Notes: a model not told the origin generated them from the letters alone. A stretch of 64,000 nucleotides of DNA from Oceanobacillus sp. J11TS1 (GCF_018333215.1 NZ_BORO01000009.1:83265-147264); one strand, 5' to 3'. Numbered from the stretch's first letter, positions 1 through 8,474 are shown. Numbers and translations: made by a program.

Positions 1-1003
1 CCCCACTGCCTCTGGCCAAATAGAGGAAGAATGGAACACCAATGATAGATGTAATGGCTCCTACCGGTGTTTCGAACGGGGCATTTATTATACGTGCGAC
101 CACGTCCGCATTGACAAGTAATAGCGCACCAAACACTGCCGAGGTTGGAATAATCCAGCGGTAATCCGTTCCAATAATAAATCGGGTAATATGTGGGATA
201 ATTAAACCGACAAATCCGACGGAACCTGCAACGGAAACCGCAACACCCGTTAATAGGAGTACAACAATAATTCCTAAAATCTTAATCAAGGTATTATTCT
301 GTCCCAGCCCAGTAGATAAATCATCTCCTAAGCTAAGAACTGTAATAGACTTCGAAATAGACAGCGCCAGAATCATGCCTATTGCTCCTGCAAAGAAAAG
401 AACGGTTACCGCGTTCCAGCCTACACCGTCTAATCCGCCAGCAAGCCAAAAGCCGATATCTTTCTCTAACTGAAAATGCAGCGATAAAATAGAGGAAACC
501 GAACGTAATAATGTTCCAATCGCAACACCTGCCAGCGCCAGTTTCACCGGTGTTAAGCCATTGCCAGAAAAAGATCCTACTAAAAACACCAGGGTTACTG
601 CTATACCCGCTCCAATAAAGGAAGCTACCATAAAACCAATGTTAGAAACAGCTGGATAAAATGCAAGGATAATCACAAGCATAAATGCAGCTCCATCTGT
701 TACACCCATTATCGAGGGCGATGCAAGCGGGTTACGCGTCATTCCTTGCATCACTGCTCCAGACACAGCTAAAAACGCACCCACCAATACAGCAGCTAAA
801 GCTCGAGGAATACGCAGCTCCCAAATAACCTGATGCGCCTGCTCTCCTTCACTGAAACTGAAAATAGCCTGCCAAACCGTATGTAAATCAATCGTTGTTG
901 CACCATAAGAGATAGATACGCCAAGCGAAAAAATAACAAGACAAATACCTATCAAAATAATCAATGCTTTCATTAATTGAGAAGAACGTGAAAATAACTT
1001 CAT
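1..1003 (-). CDS. FecCD-family siderophore ABC permease, 3' end cut by window edge
   Basis: Membrane permease subunit of an iron-siderophore (FecCD/BtuC family) importer. The frame opens at ATG 1003-1001 (MKLFSRSSQL) behind a weak AGGAG about 12 bases upstream and stays open to the left edge, about 334 codons, close to the family's usual length, so only the last few residues and the stop are missing. Family hallmarks visible in order: ELRIPRALAAVLVGA, LAVSGAVMQG, RNPLASPSIMG, and the late loop VGFVGLIIPHITRF that contacts the ATPase. It has many hydrophobic segments. It is divergent from the lipoprotein and ATPase genes that would complete the transporter. A partner permease probably lies beyond the left edge. 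The Fur box between the genes is a likely shared control point. Confidence 0.93.
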   Translation of the reverse strand, partial: MKLFSRSSQLMKALIILIGICLVIFSLGVSISYGATTIDLHTVWQAIFSFSEGEQAHQVIWELRIPRALAAVLVGAFLAVSGAVMQGMTRNPLASPSIMGVTDGAAFMLVIILAFYPAVSNIGFMVASFIGAGIAVTLVFLVGSFSGNGLTPVKLALAGVAIGTLLRSVSSILSLHFQLEKDIGFWLAGGLDGVGWNAVTVLFFAGAIGMILALSISKSITVLSLGDDLSTGLGQNNTLIKILGIIVVLLLTGVAVSVAGSVGFVGLIIPHITRFIIGTDYRWIIPTSAVFGALLLVNADVVARIINAPFETPVGAITSIIGVPFFLYLARGSG

Positions 1004-1182
1004 TATATTTATATGCTCCTATATTAACTTCATAAAATATCGCCCTGCTATAATATCACTTTTGATGTAAAAAAGCAGTTGTCTTCTTATTTTAAACCAT
1101 GTATCGAATTTGATTGAAAAAACATACTAATCATAGCTGTTTCTAAACATTATTAAACCTAAAACTGCCCTTAAATAGCACA

Positions 1183-1215
1183 TTGACTTTCTAATTGAAA
1201 GTGATTATCATTATC
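1183..1215 (+). promoter_or_regulatory. Promoter with Fur box overlapping the -10
   Basis: TTGACT (1183-1188), 17-base spacer, TATCAT (1206-1211). GAAAGTGATTATCATTATC at 1197-1215 matches the 19-base Fur consensus at 17 positions by eye and covers the -10, the usual arrangement for iron-dependent repression. It lies just ahead of the lipoprotein gene and may also serve the divergent permease, whose strand has a TATAAT at 1232-1227. Confidence 0.85.
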
Positions 1216-1252
1216 GTTAGACGTTCATTATAACATAAAAGGAGAAAAAGAA

Positions 1253-2209
1253 ATGAACAAACTATTCCAAAAGAAATATTTATTGATGCTCTTACTTACT
1301 ACCCTATTACTTCTTGCTTCCTGCAGCAATAATAACGAGACGGATCCTTCCACATCCAACGATACAAATGATGAAGCATCAGACATTACGGTTGATTCAG
1401 GCATGGGAGAGGTCACTATTCCTGCAAACCCAGAAAAAATTCTTGCTCCCTATAATGAAGACACATTACTTGCGCTAGGCGAAAAACCTGTTGCGAAATG
1501 GGCAATCGGTGACAGTATTCAAGACTATTTAGAAGAAGACTTGGCAGATGTAGAAACGATTGAATGGACATTACCGTTAGAGCAAGTTCTTAACATCGAG
1601 CCAGATCTTATTATTTTGGACCATGTCTTGGATAATTACGAAGGCTCTTATGAAGACTACGCAGCTATTGCACCAACATACGTATTATCTGAGGAAGAAG
1701 CAAATGATTGGAAAGTTCGGTTACAAAAATTTGGTGAACTGCTCGGAAAACAAGAGGAAGCTGAGAAGGCTTTGGCAGACTACGATAAGAAAGTAGCTCA
1801 AGCAAAAGAAGAACTTGATGCGTCCTTAGGCGATGAAACAGTTGCAATGATGTGGGTTGTTGGAGGAAAGTATTTCTTATTTGAAGAAAATCGCCACACT
1901 GCAGACATGATTTACAATGAATTAGATGTAGAAGTTCCTGAACTGGTCAAGGGGCTTGGAGAAGGCGAAGCTGCTTGGAATCCAATTTCTTTAGAAAAAC
2001 TTTCAGAAATAGATGCTGATCATCTCATTATTTTAGGCGATGAAGATGATGAAGGTATCGAAGCATTAAAAAACAGCAGTGTTTGGAATAACACCAAAGT
2101 TGTTCAAAACGATCAGGTATACTACTTGGAAGACGAAAGCAATTGGACAAACAGTGGCCTCGTCGCTTCCGAACAAACCATTGATATGTTTGTTGATCTG
2201 TTTAAATAA
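1253..2209 (+). CDS. Iron-siderophore ABC transporter substrate-binding lipoprotein
   Basis: Extracellular binding protein of an iron-siderophore importer (FecB/FepB-like, PF01497 type), 318 aa. The N-terminus has positive charges (NKLFQKK), a hydrophobic core and a lipobox LLASC with Cys24, followed by an Asn/Thr/Asp-rich tether. The body contains the expected halves: NPEKILAPYNEDTLLALG near the start, LEQVLNIEPDLIILD near 95-110, a long helix (about 150-190), and a C-terminal half ending in DQVYYLEDESNWTNSGLVAS. Start ATG 1253 has AAAGGAGAAAAAG upstream. It sits directly under the Fur box and ahead of the ATPase gene. The ligand cannot be told from sequence alone. Confidence 0.93.
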   Translation: MNKLFQKKYLLMLLLTTLLLLASCSNNNETDPSTSNDTNDEASDITVDSGMGEVTIPANPEKILAPYNEDTLLALGEKPVAKWAIGDSIQDYLEEDLADVETIEWTLPLEQVLNIEPDLIILDHVLDNYEGSYEDYAAIAPTYVLSEEEANDWKVRLQKFGELLGKQEEAEKALADYDKKVAQAKEELDASLGDETVAMMWVVGGKYFLFEENRHTADMIYNELDVEVPELVKGLGEGEAAWNPISLEKLSEIDADHLIILGDEDDEGIEALKNSSVWNNTKVVQNDQVYYLEDESNWTNSGLVASEQTIDMFVDLFK

Positions 2210-2226
2210 TAATCCCAAATTACGGG

Positions 2227-2260
2227 CTCGGATGAATAAAAAAGTTCATCCGAGTTTTTT
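2227..2260 (+). terminator. Intrinsic terminator after the binding protein
   Basis: Stem CTCGGATGAA (2227-2236) with TTCATCCGAG (2245-2254), short A-rich loop, then six T. It separates the lipoprotein gene from the ATPase gene, so the latter probably has its own promoter. Confidence 0.88.
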
Positions 2261-2298
2261 ATGCTTTCTCCTCTTGGAAACAAAATTGTCACCTAATT

Positions 2299-2317
2299 GA
2301 AAACTACTATCATTGAC
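2299..2317 (+). promoter_or_regulatory. Weak Fur-like site before the ATPase gene
   Basis: GAAAACTACTATCATTGAC agrees with the Fur consensus at about 13 of 19 positions, with the right-hand half (CTATCATT) best conserved. Because a terminator precedes it, an iron-responsive promoter here would make sense, but the match alone is not decisive. Confidence 0.4.
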
Positions 2318-2385
2318 TAGTAGACTTGGAAGCAATAAAATGAAAGTAGTACCTAAAACCCTTTTTAGGTCAGGGAGGCATTTCA

Positions 2386-3231
2386 ATGAACTCACTAACC
2401 GCAAATAACTTGACACTTGGGTTCGGAGACCGAATTATTATAGATGAATTAGATATTTCTATCCCTAAGGGAGAAATCACTGTTTTTATCGGCCCAAACG
2501 GCTGTGGAAAATCAACTTTATTACGTTCTTTGGCACGTTTATTAAAGCCAAAGCAAGGATCCGTTATACTAAACGGGCAAAATATTGCTAAAATGCGCAC
2601 AAGAGAAGTTGCACAAAATCTCGCTATTTTGCCGCAAGCACCAACCAGTCCAGAAGGATTAACAGTATATGAACTTGTGAAGCAAGGCAGACATCCGTAT
2701 CGTAAAGTCATGAAGCAATGGTCCAAGGAAGATGAAGAAGCCGTGCAAAAGGCACTAAAGGATACCAATATGACAGATTTGATGGATCAATCTGTTGATT
2801 CCTTGTCAGGTGGACAGCGTCAACGTGCATGGATTGCTTTAACATTGGCACAAGATACTGATATTATCTTATTAGATGAGCCGACCACGTATCTTGATTT
2901 AACGCACCAAATTGATGTCCTTGACCTTCTATTTGAATTAAACGAAAAAGATGGACGCACGATTGTCATGGTGCTACACGATTTAAACTTGGCAAGCCGC
3001 TATGCACATCATATTATTGCGATTAAAGATAAAAAAGTATATGCACAAGGAAAGCCAGAAGATACTATTTCAGCTGAACTTGTATCAGCCGTGTTCCGCA
3101 TGCGTTGTAATATCGCATGTGACCCAATCTTTGGTACGCCGATGTGCATCCCGCATGGACGCGGAAATTGTTTAATCAAAGATGCTGTGCAGGAAAATTC
3201 TATACTACAGACAACACCAAAAGCTTTATAA
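2386..3231 (+). CDS. Iron-siderophore ABC transporter ATP-binding protein
   Basis: ATPase subunit (FecE/FepC type, 281 aa) that powers uptake through the FecCD permease. Walker A GPNGCGKST at residues 36-44, LSGGQRQR at 140-147, Walker B with DEPTTYLD at 164-171, switch His in VLHDLNLASRYAHH. The C-terminal tail is Cys-rich (MRCNIACDPIFGTPMC), a feature common in this ATPase group. Start ATG 2386 is preceded by CAGGGAGG at normal spacing. It follows the binding-protein gene across a terminator. Together with the divergent permease it forms a nearly complete importer. Confidence 0.93.
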   Translation: MNSLTANNLTLGFGDRIIIDELDISIPKGEITVFIGPNGCGKSTLLRSLARLLKPKQGSVILNGQNIAKMRTREVAQNLAILPQAPTSPEGLTVYELVKQGRHPYRKVMKQWSKEDEEAVQKALKDTNMTDLMDQSVDSLSGGQRQRAWIALTLAQDTDIILLDEPTTYLDLTHQIDVLDLLFELNEKDGRTIVMVLHDLNLASRYAHHIIAIKDKKVYAQGKPEDTISAELVSAVFRMRCNIACDPIFGTPMCIPHGRGNCLIKDAVQENSILQTTPKAL

Positions 3232-3282
3232 TATATACCCCGATAATGATTTCATATTCTTTTATCGCAGTGTAACTGGCTA

Positions 3283-3343
3283 GGACTGGGACTGTGATTA
3301 CTCGTCCCATCGAAATGCTTTTGCGATTACTCGTCCCATTGAA
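3283..3343 (+). repeat. Dispersed GATTACTCGTCCC element, two tandem cores
   Basis: GGGACTGTGATTACTCGTCCC occurs at about 3288-3308, preceded by a second GGACT, and the core GCGATTACTCGTCCCATTG returns at 3323-3341. GGGAC and GTCCC can pair around an 11-base loop. The same core appears at 8406-8441, in reverse orientation at 41794-41827, and degenerate at 61831-61945, each time in an intergenic stretch. Function unknown. Confidence 0.75.
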
Positions 3344-3440
3344 GGGCTTTTATAAGACTCCCACTTCAAGAAATGAGTAAAAAATTATATTTCTAAGTGG
3401 AAAATCTAACAGCCAGTAACGGCCCGATTCGTTCAACTAA

Positions 3441-3476
3441 CCTTCAGTGGAGGATGAAAAAAAACCCCCACTGAAG
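3441..3476. repeat. Inverted repeat with long A-rich loop
   Basis: CCTTCAGTGG (3441-3450) and CCACTGAAGG (3467-3476 approximately) form a stem. The bases after it (GAAGGAAGTTTCACTTTA) resemble a stretch at 53077-53097 (GAAGGAAGTTTCATTTAA), so part of this may be another dispersed repeat. There is no convincing T-run outside the stem, so I do not call it a terminator. Confidence 0.5.
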
Positions 3477-3589
3477 GAAGTTTCACTTTATCAGAATTGG
3501 AGTTTGTCCGGGTATTTCTTTTAGTGACAAATACTTCTTTTTCGGCTATACTATAACCAGCGATAATCGAAAGGGTGAACAAAGAGAAC

Positions 3590-3601
3590 ATGAAGTACTA
3601 A
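3590..3601 (+). CDS. Three-codon leader peptide MKY of the ABC-F attenuator
   Basis: ATG AAG TAC TAA. AAAGGGTG (3570-3577) lies 12 bases upstream and AAAGAG (3581-3586) only 3 bases upstream, so the ribosome site is plausible but not ideal. Its stop codon lies inside the left arm of the long leader stem, where a stalled ribosome would matter most. A frame this short could occur by chance; position and pairing are the argument for it. Confidence 0.6.
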   Translation: MKY

Positions 3602-3762
3602 TCCTGTTTTTTCTAAAGAATGAATTCAATATGAGCATGATAACAGCGGCATAGCTGTGTTATTTTTCATGCTTTCATTGAACGATTTTAGAACAGGATT
3701 AGCCTTTATGCTTTGCAATACCCGGATGAAATGGGCGATATGTGCTCTTTTCCGTTTTTGGC

Positions 3763-3799
3763 GACCCCTGTTCTGAATGCAGAATAGGGGTCTTTTGTT
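3763..3799 (+). terminator. Regulatory terminator ahead of the ABC-F gene
   Basis: GACCCCTGTTCTG (3763-3775) pairs with CAGAATAGGGGTC (3780-3792), followed by TTTTGTT. It ends about 57 bases before the start codon and competes with the leader's antiterminator pairing. Confidence 0.9.
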
Positions 3800-3856
3800 A
3801 TGAAGATAACCTCCCCTATTTGTATGCTGACTCTTACTAGATACGGAGATGATCTT

Positions 3857-5446
3857 ATGAAGATTTTAGAAGCGCATCATATCAAACACAGTATCAAAGA
3901 TCGGGAATTATTCTCTATAGAGCACTTAGCTGTACATTCCAAAGACCGAATTGGTTTAGTTGGAAAAAACGGCTCAGGAAAAACAACCTTGCTGAACCTT
4001 CTTGCCGGTAATATTCGACCCGAGCAAGGTACAGTTCAAATGTATACTTTGGTGGAGTTATTGCCACAATTAAAAGAGAAAAGTGATCAAAAAAGTGGCG
4101 GTGAGGTGACACAGGCCTATATCGTCGAAGCCCTAAAAAAGCAAACTGGCCTTCTTCTTGCTGATGAACCGACAACAAACCTGGACACAGCTCATATTGA
4201 ATGGCTAGAAAAACAGCTATCGCATTGGCAAGGAGCGTTTATTATTGTCTCCCATGACCGCAACTTTTTAGATAAATTGTGTAAAGAAATTTGGGAAATT
4301 GATAAGGGAACAATTACAATTTATTCCGGCAACTATTCAGCTTACCGCCAGCAGAAGGAAAAGGAAATAGAAAAACAGCGCCTGGCCTATGAGCACTACC
4401 AGCAAAAGAAACAACAGCTTGAACGAGCAATAGAGAAAAAAGAGCAAAAAGCACAGCGGGCCACCAAAACGCCTAAAAGTAAAATAGGTTCTACGGAACA
4501 ATCGTTAAAAGGAACAAAACCTTACTTTGCGAAAAAGCAAAAAAAGCTGCAAAAAACATCCAAAGCTTTGGAAACAAGATTAGAAAATCTTGAAAAAGTG
4601 GAAAAGGTTACAGAGGCAGTTCCAATAAAAATGACACTCCCTCATCAAGAAAGGTTACAAAAGAAGATTATATTGCGAATAGAGGATGTGGAAGGTACTG
4701 TTCCAGGAAAACGATTATGGAAAAGAGCCAGTTTAAATATCAAAGGCGGCGATAAAGTCGGCATTATCGGTCCGAACGGGGCAGGAAAAACAACTTTCCT
4801 TAAAAAAATAATGCAGGGAGAAGATGGTATCACCTTAAATCCATCGGTCAAAATCGGGTATTTCCGACAAGATTTATCCACGTTAAATACGGCGAAATCT
4901 ATTTTAGAAAATGTTAAAGAAACTTCAAAACAAGATGAAACCTTAATTCGAACGGTTTTAGCAAGATTACACTTTTATCGTGATGATGTATTTAAGCCTG
5001 TTCTTGTGCTTAGTGGCGGAGAAAGGGTAAAAGTTGCCTTCGCAAAGCTTTTTGTCAGTGATATCAATATGCTTATCCTTGACGAGCCAACCAACTATCT
5101 GGATATCGAAGCGGTAGAAGCATTGGAAAGTTTGCTTCTAGCCTATGAAGGTACGGTCTTATTTGTATCACATGACCGTCAGTTTACCCGAAATATCGCA
5201 ACTAAGATTATCGAAATAAACAATCAGGAGCTTGTTTGTTTTGAAGGAAACCTGAAACAGCTGCACGAAGAACCAACCGAAAAAAAGGCAGAAGAAAACG
5301 CCATTGAACAGCAATTGATGATTATTGAGACAAAGATTACGGAGGTATTAAGCAAGCTTAGCCTTGAACCTTCCGATGAACTGGACCAAGAATTTCAAAA
5401 GCTGCTCCAGCAGAAACAGGCGCTTCAAAGTAAGAAAAAGAAATGA
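3857..5446 (+). CDS. ABC-F ribosome-protection protein, VmlR/Vga-like
   Basis: Soluble twin-ATPase of the antibiotic-resistance ABC-F group, which dislodges drugs from the ribosomal peptidyl-transferase centre. 529 aa. I start at ATG 3857 (MKILEAHHIK) with GGAG at normal spacing; an upstream in-frame ATG at 3800 would begin inside the terminator tail. Domain 1: GKNGSGKTT at 36-44, a slightly unusual signature KSGGE, then LADEPTTNLD. A long charged linker (about 170-260) corresponds to the interdomain arm that reaches the drug site. Domain 2: GPNGAGKTT, LSGGE, LDEPTNYLD. There are no membrane segments. Size and leader resemble B. subtilis VmlR (lincosamide, streptogramin A and pleuromutilin resistance); the actual drug range is inferred. 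Confidence 0.88.
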   Translation: MKILEAHHIKHSIKDRELFSIEHLAVHSKDRIGLVGKNGSGKTTLLNLLAGNIRPEQGTVQMYTLVELLPQLKEKSDQKSGGEVTQAYIVEALKKQTGLLLADEPTTNLDTAHIEWLEKQLSHWQGAFIIVSHDRNFLDKLCKEIWEIDKGTITIYSGNYSAYRQQKEKEIEKQRLAYEHYQQKKQQLERAIEKKEQKAQRATKTPKSKIGSTEQSLKGTKPYFAKKQKKLQKTSKALETRLENLEKVEKVTEAVPIKMTLPHQERLQKKIILRIEDVEGTVPGKRLWKRASLNIKGGDKVGIIGPNGAGKTTFLKKIMQGEDGITLNPSVKIGYFRQDLSTLNTAKSILENVKETSKQDETLIRTVLARLHFYRDDVFKPVLVLSGGERVKVAFAKLFVSDINMLILDEPTNYLDIEAVEALESLLLAYEGTVLFVSHDRQFTRNIATKIIEINNQELVCFEGNLKQLHEEPTEKKAEENAIEQQLMIIETKITEVLSKLSLEPSDELDQEFQKLLQQKQALQSKKKK

Positions 5447-5462
5447 TAAAATAAACTTTATT

Positions 5463-5487
5463 CAGCAGGGGGCACTCTTCCCTGCTG
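5463..5487 (+). repeat. Hairpin between the ABC-F and fetA-like genes
   Basis: CAGCAGGG (5463-5470) pairs with CCCTGCTG (5480-5487). A T-run is lacking (CCATTTATC follows), so it may be a weak terminator or processing site in the 74-base gap. Confidence 0.5.
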
Positions 5488-5520
5488 CCATTTATCACCA
5501 TTGCAGAAAGGAAACTAAAC

Positions 5521-6264
5521 ATGCAGCAAGCGAATGTATTAACCGGAAAGGCAGCTATCGAACTAAACCATGTCAGCTATTCAGATGAAGGTTTAGACAT
5601 TATTAAAGACGTATCCGGTTCTCTCCCAGAAGGAAAAATCACCACTTTCGTCGGGCCTTCAGGGGCTGGAAAAACGACTATTTTCCGCTTATTGAACGGA
5701 CTTATCTCGCCAACAAAGGGCGATATACAGCTTTTTGGAGAAAATATTCAAACAATCGAACCGACGACGTTGCGGCGCACGGTAGGTATTGCGCTTCAGG
5801 ACGCTACCATGCTGCGCGGCTCTGTTTATAAAAATCTTGCTATGCCCAAAACCTTGCAAAACCAGGAATTAAAAAAGGAAGAAGCGGAACACCTATTAAC
5901 ACAGGTAGGACTGGATGCTTCTTTTCTTCATCGGGACGTAACGGATTTATCAGGCGGCCAGCGACAAAAAGTATCGATTGCACGAACCCTCGTCAATCAC
6001 CCAAAAGTATTGCTGCTTGATGAGATTACTTCTTCTCTCGACCGAGTATCTACATCGGATATTGAACATTTAATTCAGCATATTAATAAAGAATTTGCAG
6101 TAACCATCGCCTGGATAACCCATAATTTAGATCAAGCATTGCTCATTGGCGATTATACATGGGTGATGATGAACGGGGAACTTATCGAATCCGGAAGTAC
6201 GGATGTATTAAAAAACCCAGTGAATCCGCGAATACAGGAATTCGTGAAGGGGGAATGGCAATGA
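5521..6264 (+). CDS. FetA-like ABC ATPase
   Basis: ATPase of a two-gene transporter, 247 aa. Walker A GPSGAGKTT at 45-53, LSGGQRQKVS, LLLDEITSSLD, and switch His in WITHNLDQA. Start ATG 5521 follows AGAAAGGAAACTAAAC. The stop overlaps the next start (ATGA, 6261-6264), showing translational coupling with the UPF0014 permease. In E. coli the homologous pair (YbbL/YbbM, FetAB) is linked to iron export and peroxide resistance. That role here is carried over by homology. Confidence 0.82.
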   Translation: MQQANVLTGKAAIELNHVSYSDEGLDIIKDVSGSLPEGKITTFVGPSGAGKTTIFRLLNGLISPTKGDIQLFGENIQTIEPTTLRRTVGIALQDATMLRGSVYKNLAMPKTLQNQELKKEEAEHLLTQVGLDASFLHRDVTDLSGGQRQKVSIARTLVNHPKVLLLDEITSSLDRVSTSDIEHLIQHINKEFAVTIAWITHNLDQALLIGDYTWVMMNGELIESGSTDVLKNPVNPRIQEFVKGEWQ

Positions 6265-7022
6265 GTTTTCTTTCACTAAGCTTATCGCTTATCTTTGTGC
6301 TTATTCCTCTCGCTCTTTCTAAAACATTGAACCTTGGATTAGAAAAAGATACATTTGTTGCAACCATCCGTTCCATCATTCAGCTGCTAGCTGTTGGCTA
6401 TATTTTAACGTTTGTATTTGAATCAGGCAGTTACCTTTTTATCATACTGATGGTAGCTCTGATGATTGGGGCAGCAACACATAATGCCCAGAAAAAAGGC
6501 GTATCCATCAGAGGGATTATATGGAAGTTGGTTCTTACATTTTTATTTATCGAAGTGCTGACGCAGGCCATTTTATTAGGCTTTCAAATTACGCCACCGA
6601 CCGCACAGTATATTATCCCAATCAGCGGAATGGTTGTCGGTAACTCTATGGTACTTTCCATTCTTTTTCTCAACCGATTCACATCGGAGATCCAGAGTCG
6701 GCAAAAAGAAACGGAGCTCCTGCTTTCTTTAGGCGGAACACCAAAACAAGCTATTCACCTTCCGCTTATACAATCTATCAAAGCAAGCTTGATTCCGACC
6801 ATTGAAAGTCAAAAAACAATCGGTCTTGTCCAATTGCCAGGAATGATGAGCGGACAAATTATTGCTGGAGCAGATCCGATTCAGGCGGTACAATTTCAGC
6901 TGTTAATTCTATTTCTCTTACTTACAACAGCTGCCGTAACCAGTATTATGCTTGGATTTTTATCTTATCCGACACTTTTCAATGAACGGATGCAAATGCT
7001 TAAAATAAAGACGGGTGAATAA
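6261..7022 (+). CDS. FetB-like permease, UPF0014 family
   Basis: Membrane partner of the preceding ATPase, 253 aa. Two ATGs are possible (6255 and 6261); I choose 6261 because AAGGGGG ends 7 bases upstream, against 1 base for 6255, and because it makes a clean ATGA overlap. About seven hydrophobic segments. Family signatures: the N-terminal LGLEKDTFVATIRSIIQLLAVGY, PISGMVVGNSM mid-protein, the cytoplasmic ETELLLSLGGTPKQA and the C-terminal half LVQLPGMMSGQIIAGADP. A terminator follows. Confidence 0.85.
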   Translation: MSFLSLSLSLIFVLIPLALSKTLNLGLEKDTFVATIRSIIQLLAVGYILTFVFESGSYLFIILMVALMIGAATHNAQKKGVSIRGIIWKLVLTFLFIEVLTQAILLGFQITPPTAQYIIPISGMVVGNSMVLSILFLNRFTSEIQSRQKETELLLSLGGTPKQAIHLPLIQSIKASLIPTIESQKTIGLVQLPGMMSGQIIAGADPIQAVQFQLLILFLLLTTAAVTSIMLGFLSYPTLFNERMQMLKIKTGE

Positions 7023-7056
7023 GAGGAATAACGTTAGAATGCATCTTTAGAATAAA

Positions 7057-7092
7057 ATCGCCTGCTTTTAGCTACAGCAGGCGATTCTTTAT
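7057..7092 (+). terminator. Intrinsic terminator after fetB-like gene
   Basis: AATCGCCTGC pairs with GCAGGCGATT across an 11-base loop, followed by CTTTATT. Positions are good to about one base. Confidence 0.82.
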
Positions 7093-7130
7093 TGCACACA
7101 CGACGAAACAGGTTCTATTTTCGTACCTCA

Positions 7131-7170
7131 TTGACAAATTAAAAAAAATTAACTATTATTTAATTAAATA
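7131..7170 (+). promoter_or_regulatory. marR promoter with palindromic operator
   Basis: TTGACA (7131-7136), 17-base spacer, TATTAT (7154-7159). The perfect palindrome TATTTAATTAAATA (7157-7170) overlaps the -10 and start region, the right place for autorepression by the MarR protein encoded next. Confidence 0.7.
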
Positions 7171-7217
7171 TACTTGAATTACAAATATTTTTCATTTCAC
7201 GAGAGAGGAGAAAAATA

Positions 7218-7652
7218 ATGGCTGATAATTCCTCATTAAAGGCATTTGTCATTACAATGAAGGCTTCCAAGGCTTTAGAAGAAGTAACAAAAAAAGATAT
7301 AAAGAAACACGGCATGCGTGCATCGGACTTCGCCATTTTAGAAGCACTCTATCATAAAGGGAGACAAACCATTCGGGAAATTTCTGAATCTGTATTGATT
7401 AGTACCGGCTCGATAACCTACGTGATTGACAAACTAGAAAAGAAAGAGCTCTTAATCCGAACACATTGTTCTGAAGACAGAAGAGTTGTCTATTTAGAAA
7501 TTACAGATAGCGGAAAACAAATCATGGATGATATTTTTCCAAAGCATCAGCAGGTTATTGAAGAGCTATTTAACGACATTCCTGAAAACGATAAGAAAAC
7601 TGTTATAGAGGTACTCAAAAAAGTTGGCCATCGGGCTAGTGAACAAGATTGA
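7218..7652 (+). CDS. MarR-family regulator, MhqR-like
   Basis: 144-aa winged-helix DNA-binding protein. The core ISTGSITYVIDKLEKKELLIRTH (about 70-92) is the recognition helix and start of the wing, followed by SEDRRVVYLEITDSG, the family's wing signature. RBS GAGAGGAG before ATG 7218. It lies 74 bases upstream of an alpha/beta hydrolase gene with no terminator between. In Bacillus the MarR protein MhqR represses mhqD, which encodes a carboxylesterase of this size, and senses quinones and electrophiles. The pair here looks equivalent, but a specific ligand is inference. Confidence 0.85.
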   Translation: MADNSSLKAFVITMKASKALEEVTKKDIKKHGMRASDFAILEALYHKGRQTIREISESVLISTGSITYVIDKLEKKELLIRTHCSEDRRVVYLEITDSGKQIMDDIFPKHQQVIEELFNDIPENDKKTVIEVLKKVGHRASEQD

Positions 7653-7729
7653 ACACTACGGTTTCCTTTTAAATGAGATTCAAAAGGGAAATGTAATTTG
7701 AATACGTAAGCAGAAGAGGATGATTTTTG

Positions 7730-8338
7730 ATGCAGTATATTTATGAAGAAAAAGGGAATCCCAATGGGCCTACGCTGCTTCTTTTACATGGAACAGGCGG
7801 TACTGAAAATGATTTATTGCCTTTAGCAAATATCATTGATCCAAATGCCAATGTCTTAAGCGTCCGTGGAAATGTCTTAGAAAATGGCATGCCGCGTTTT
7901 TTCCGTCGCCTGGAAGAAGGCGTTTTTGATGAAGAAGATTTGATAAAACGTACACAAGAATTACATGAATTTTTAAATGAAGCGAGTCAGCGAAACGGTT
8001 TTGACCGAAAACAAATTACTGCTATCGGCTATTCTAACGGCGCTAATATTGCCGGCAGTCTTTTATTCCATTATGAGAATTCTTTACAAAAAGCAATCCT
8101 TCACCATCCAATGATTCCTAGAAGAGGAATAAAGCTTCCAAATTTAACTGGTACAGATGTGTTTATTGCAGCTGGAGAGAATGATCCGATATGTTCTCCA
8201 GAAGAAGCCGAAGAATTAACACAGTTACTGAAAAATGCCGGAGCCCATGTTGATATCCATTGGGAAAGCAATGGGCATCAGCTTTCAATGCGTGAGATTA
8301 AAGCAGCTTCCGTGTGGTATGCAGCGTCAAAAGCCTAG
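7730..8338 (+). CDS. Phospholipase/carboxylesterase-family alpha/beta hydrolase, MhqD-like
   Basis: Cytosolic hydrolase of 202 aa. HGTGG (20-24) forms the oxyanion loop. The triad is visible: Ser102 in GYSNGAN, Asp152 in AGENDPI, His183 in SNGHQLS. A TTG at 7727 abuts the ATG at 7730; I choose ATG 7730 with AGAGGA upstream. It is the same length class as B. subtilis MhqD and lies behind a MarR gene, suggesting a detoxifying role against quinone-type stress. Substrate unknown. Confidence 0.85.
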   Translation: MQYIYEEKGNPNGPTLLLLHGTGGTENDLLPLANIIDPNANVLSVRGNVLENGMPRFFRRLEEGVFDEEDLIKRTQELHEFLNEASQRNGFDRKQITAIGYSNGANIAGSLLFHYENSLQKAILHHPMIPRRGIKLPNLTGTDVFIAAGENDPICSPEEAEELTQLLKNAGAHVDIHWESNGHQLSMREIKAASVWYAASKA

Positions 8339-8405
8339 ATCCTGACGCGAATCTAGCGACTGGAGCTTAGACTTAGCTATTGAAAACGAATTAATTTAGT
8401 TTATG

Positions 8406-8441
8406 GAACTGGACTGGGAGTAGGATTACTCGTCCCGTCGA
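8406..8441 (+). repeat. Dispersed GATTACTCGTCCC element, copy 2
   Basis: GGACTGGGAGTAGGATTACTCGTCCCG lies 70 bases after the hydrolase stop. Same core and orientation as the copy at 3283-3343, with GGGAG in place of GGGAC on the left arm. Confidence 0.72.
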
Positions 8442-8474
8442 AGAGAATCTAAAAAACTTTTCTTTATCCTAACT

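Larger units (their letters stand above)
3524..3799 (+). promoter_or_regulatory. Ribosome-mediated attenuator leader of the ABC-F gene
   Basis: Promoter GTGACA (3524-3529), 17-base spacer, TATACT (3547-3552). A three-codon reading frame ATG AAG TAC TAA lies at 3590-3601 behind AAAGGGTG and AAAGAG. A long stem joins CTAATCCTGTT (3598-3608) to AACAGGATTAG (3692-3702), enclosing a second hairpin (about 3634-3672). An intrinsic terminator occupies 3763-3799. AGAACAGG in the right arm (3690-3697) is perfectly complementary to CCTGTTCT in the left arm of the terminator (3767-3774). A ribosome stalled on the leader peptide would cover 3598-3608 and free that arm to open the terminator. Drug-induced attenuation of this kind is known for VmlR-type ABC-F genes; the pairings here are read by eye. 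Confidence 0.85.
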
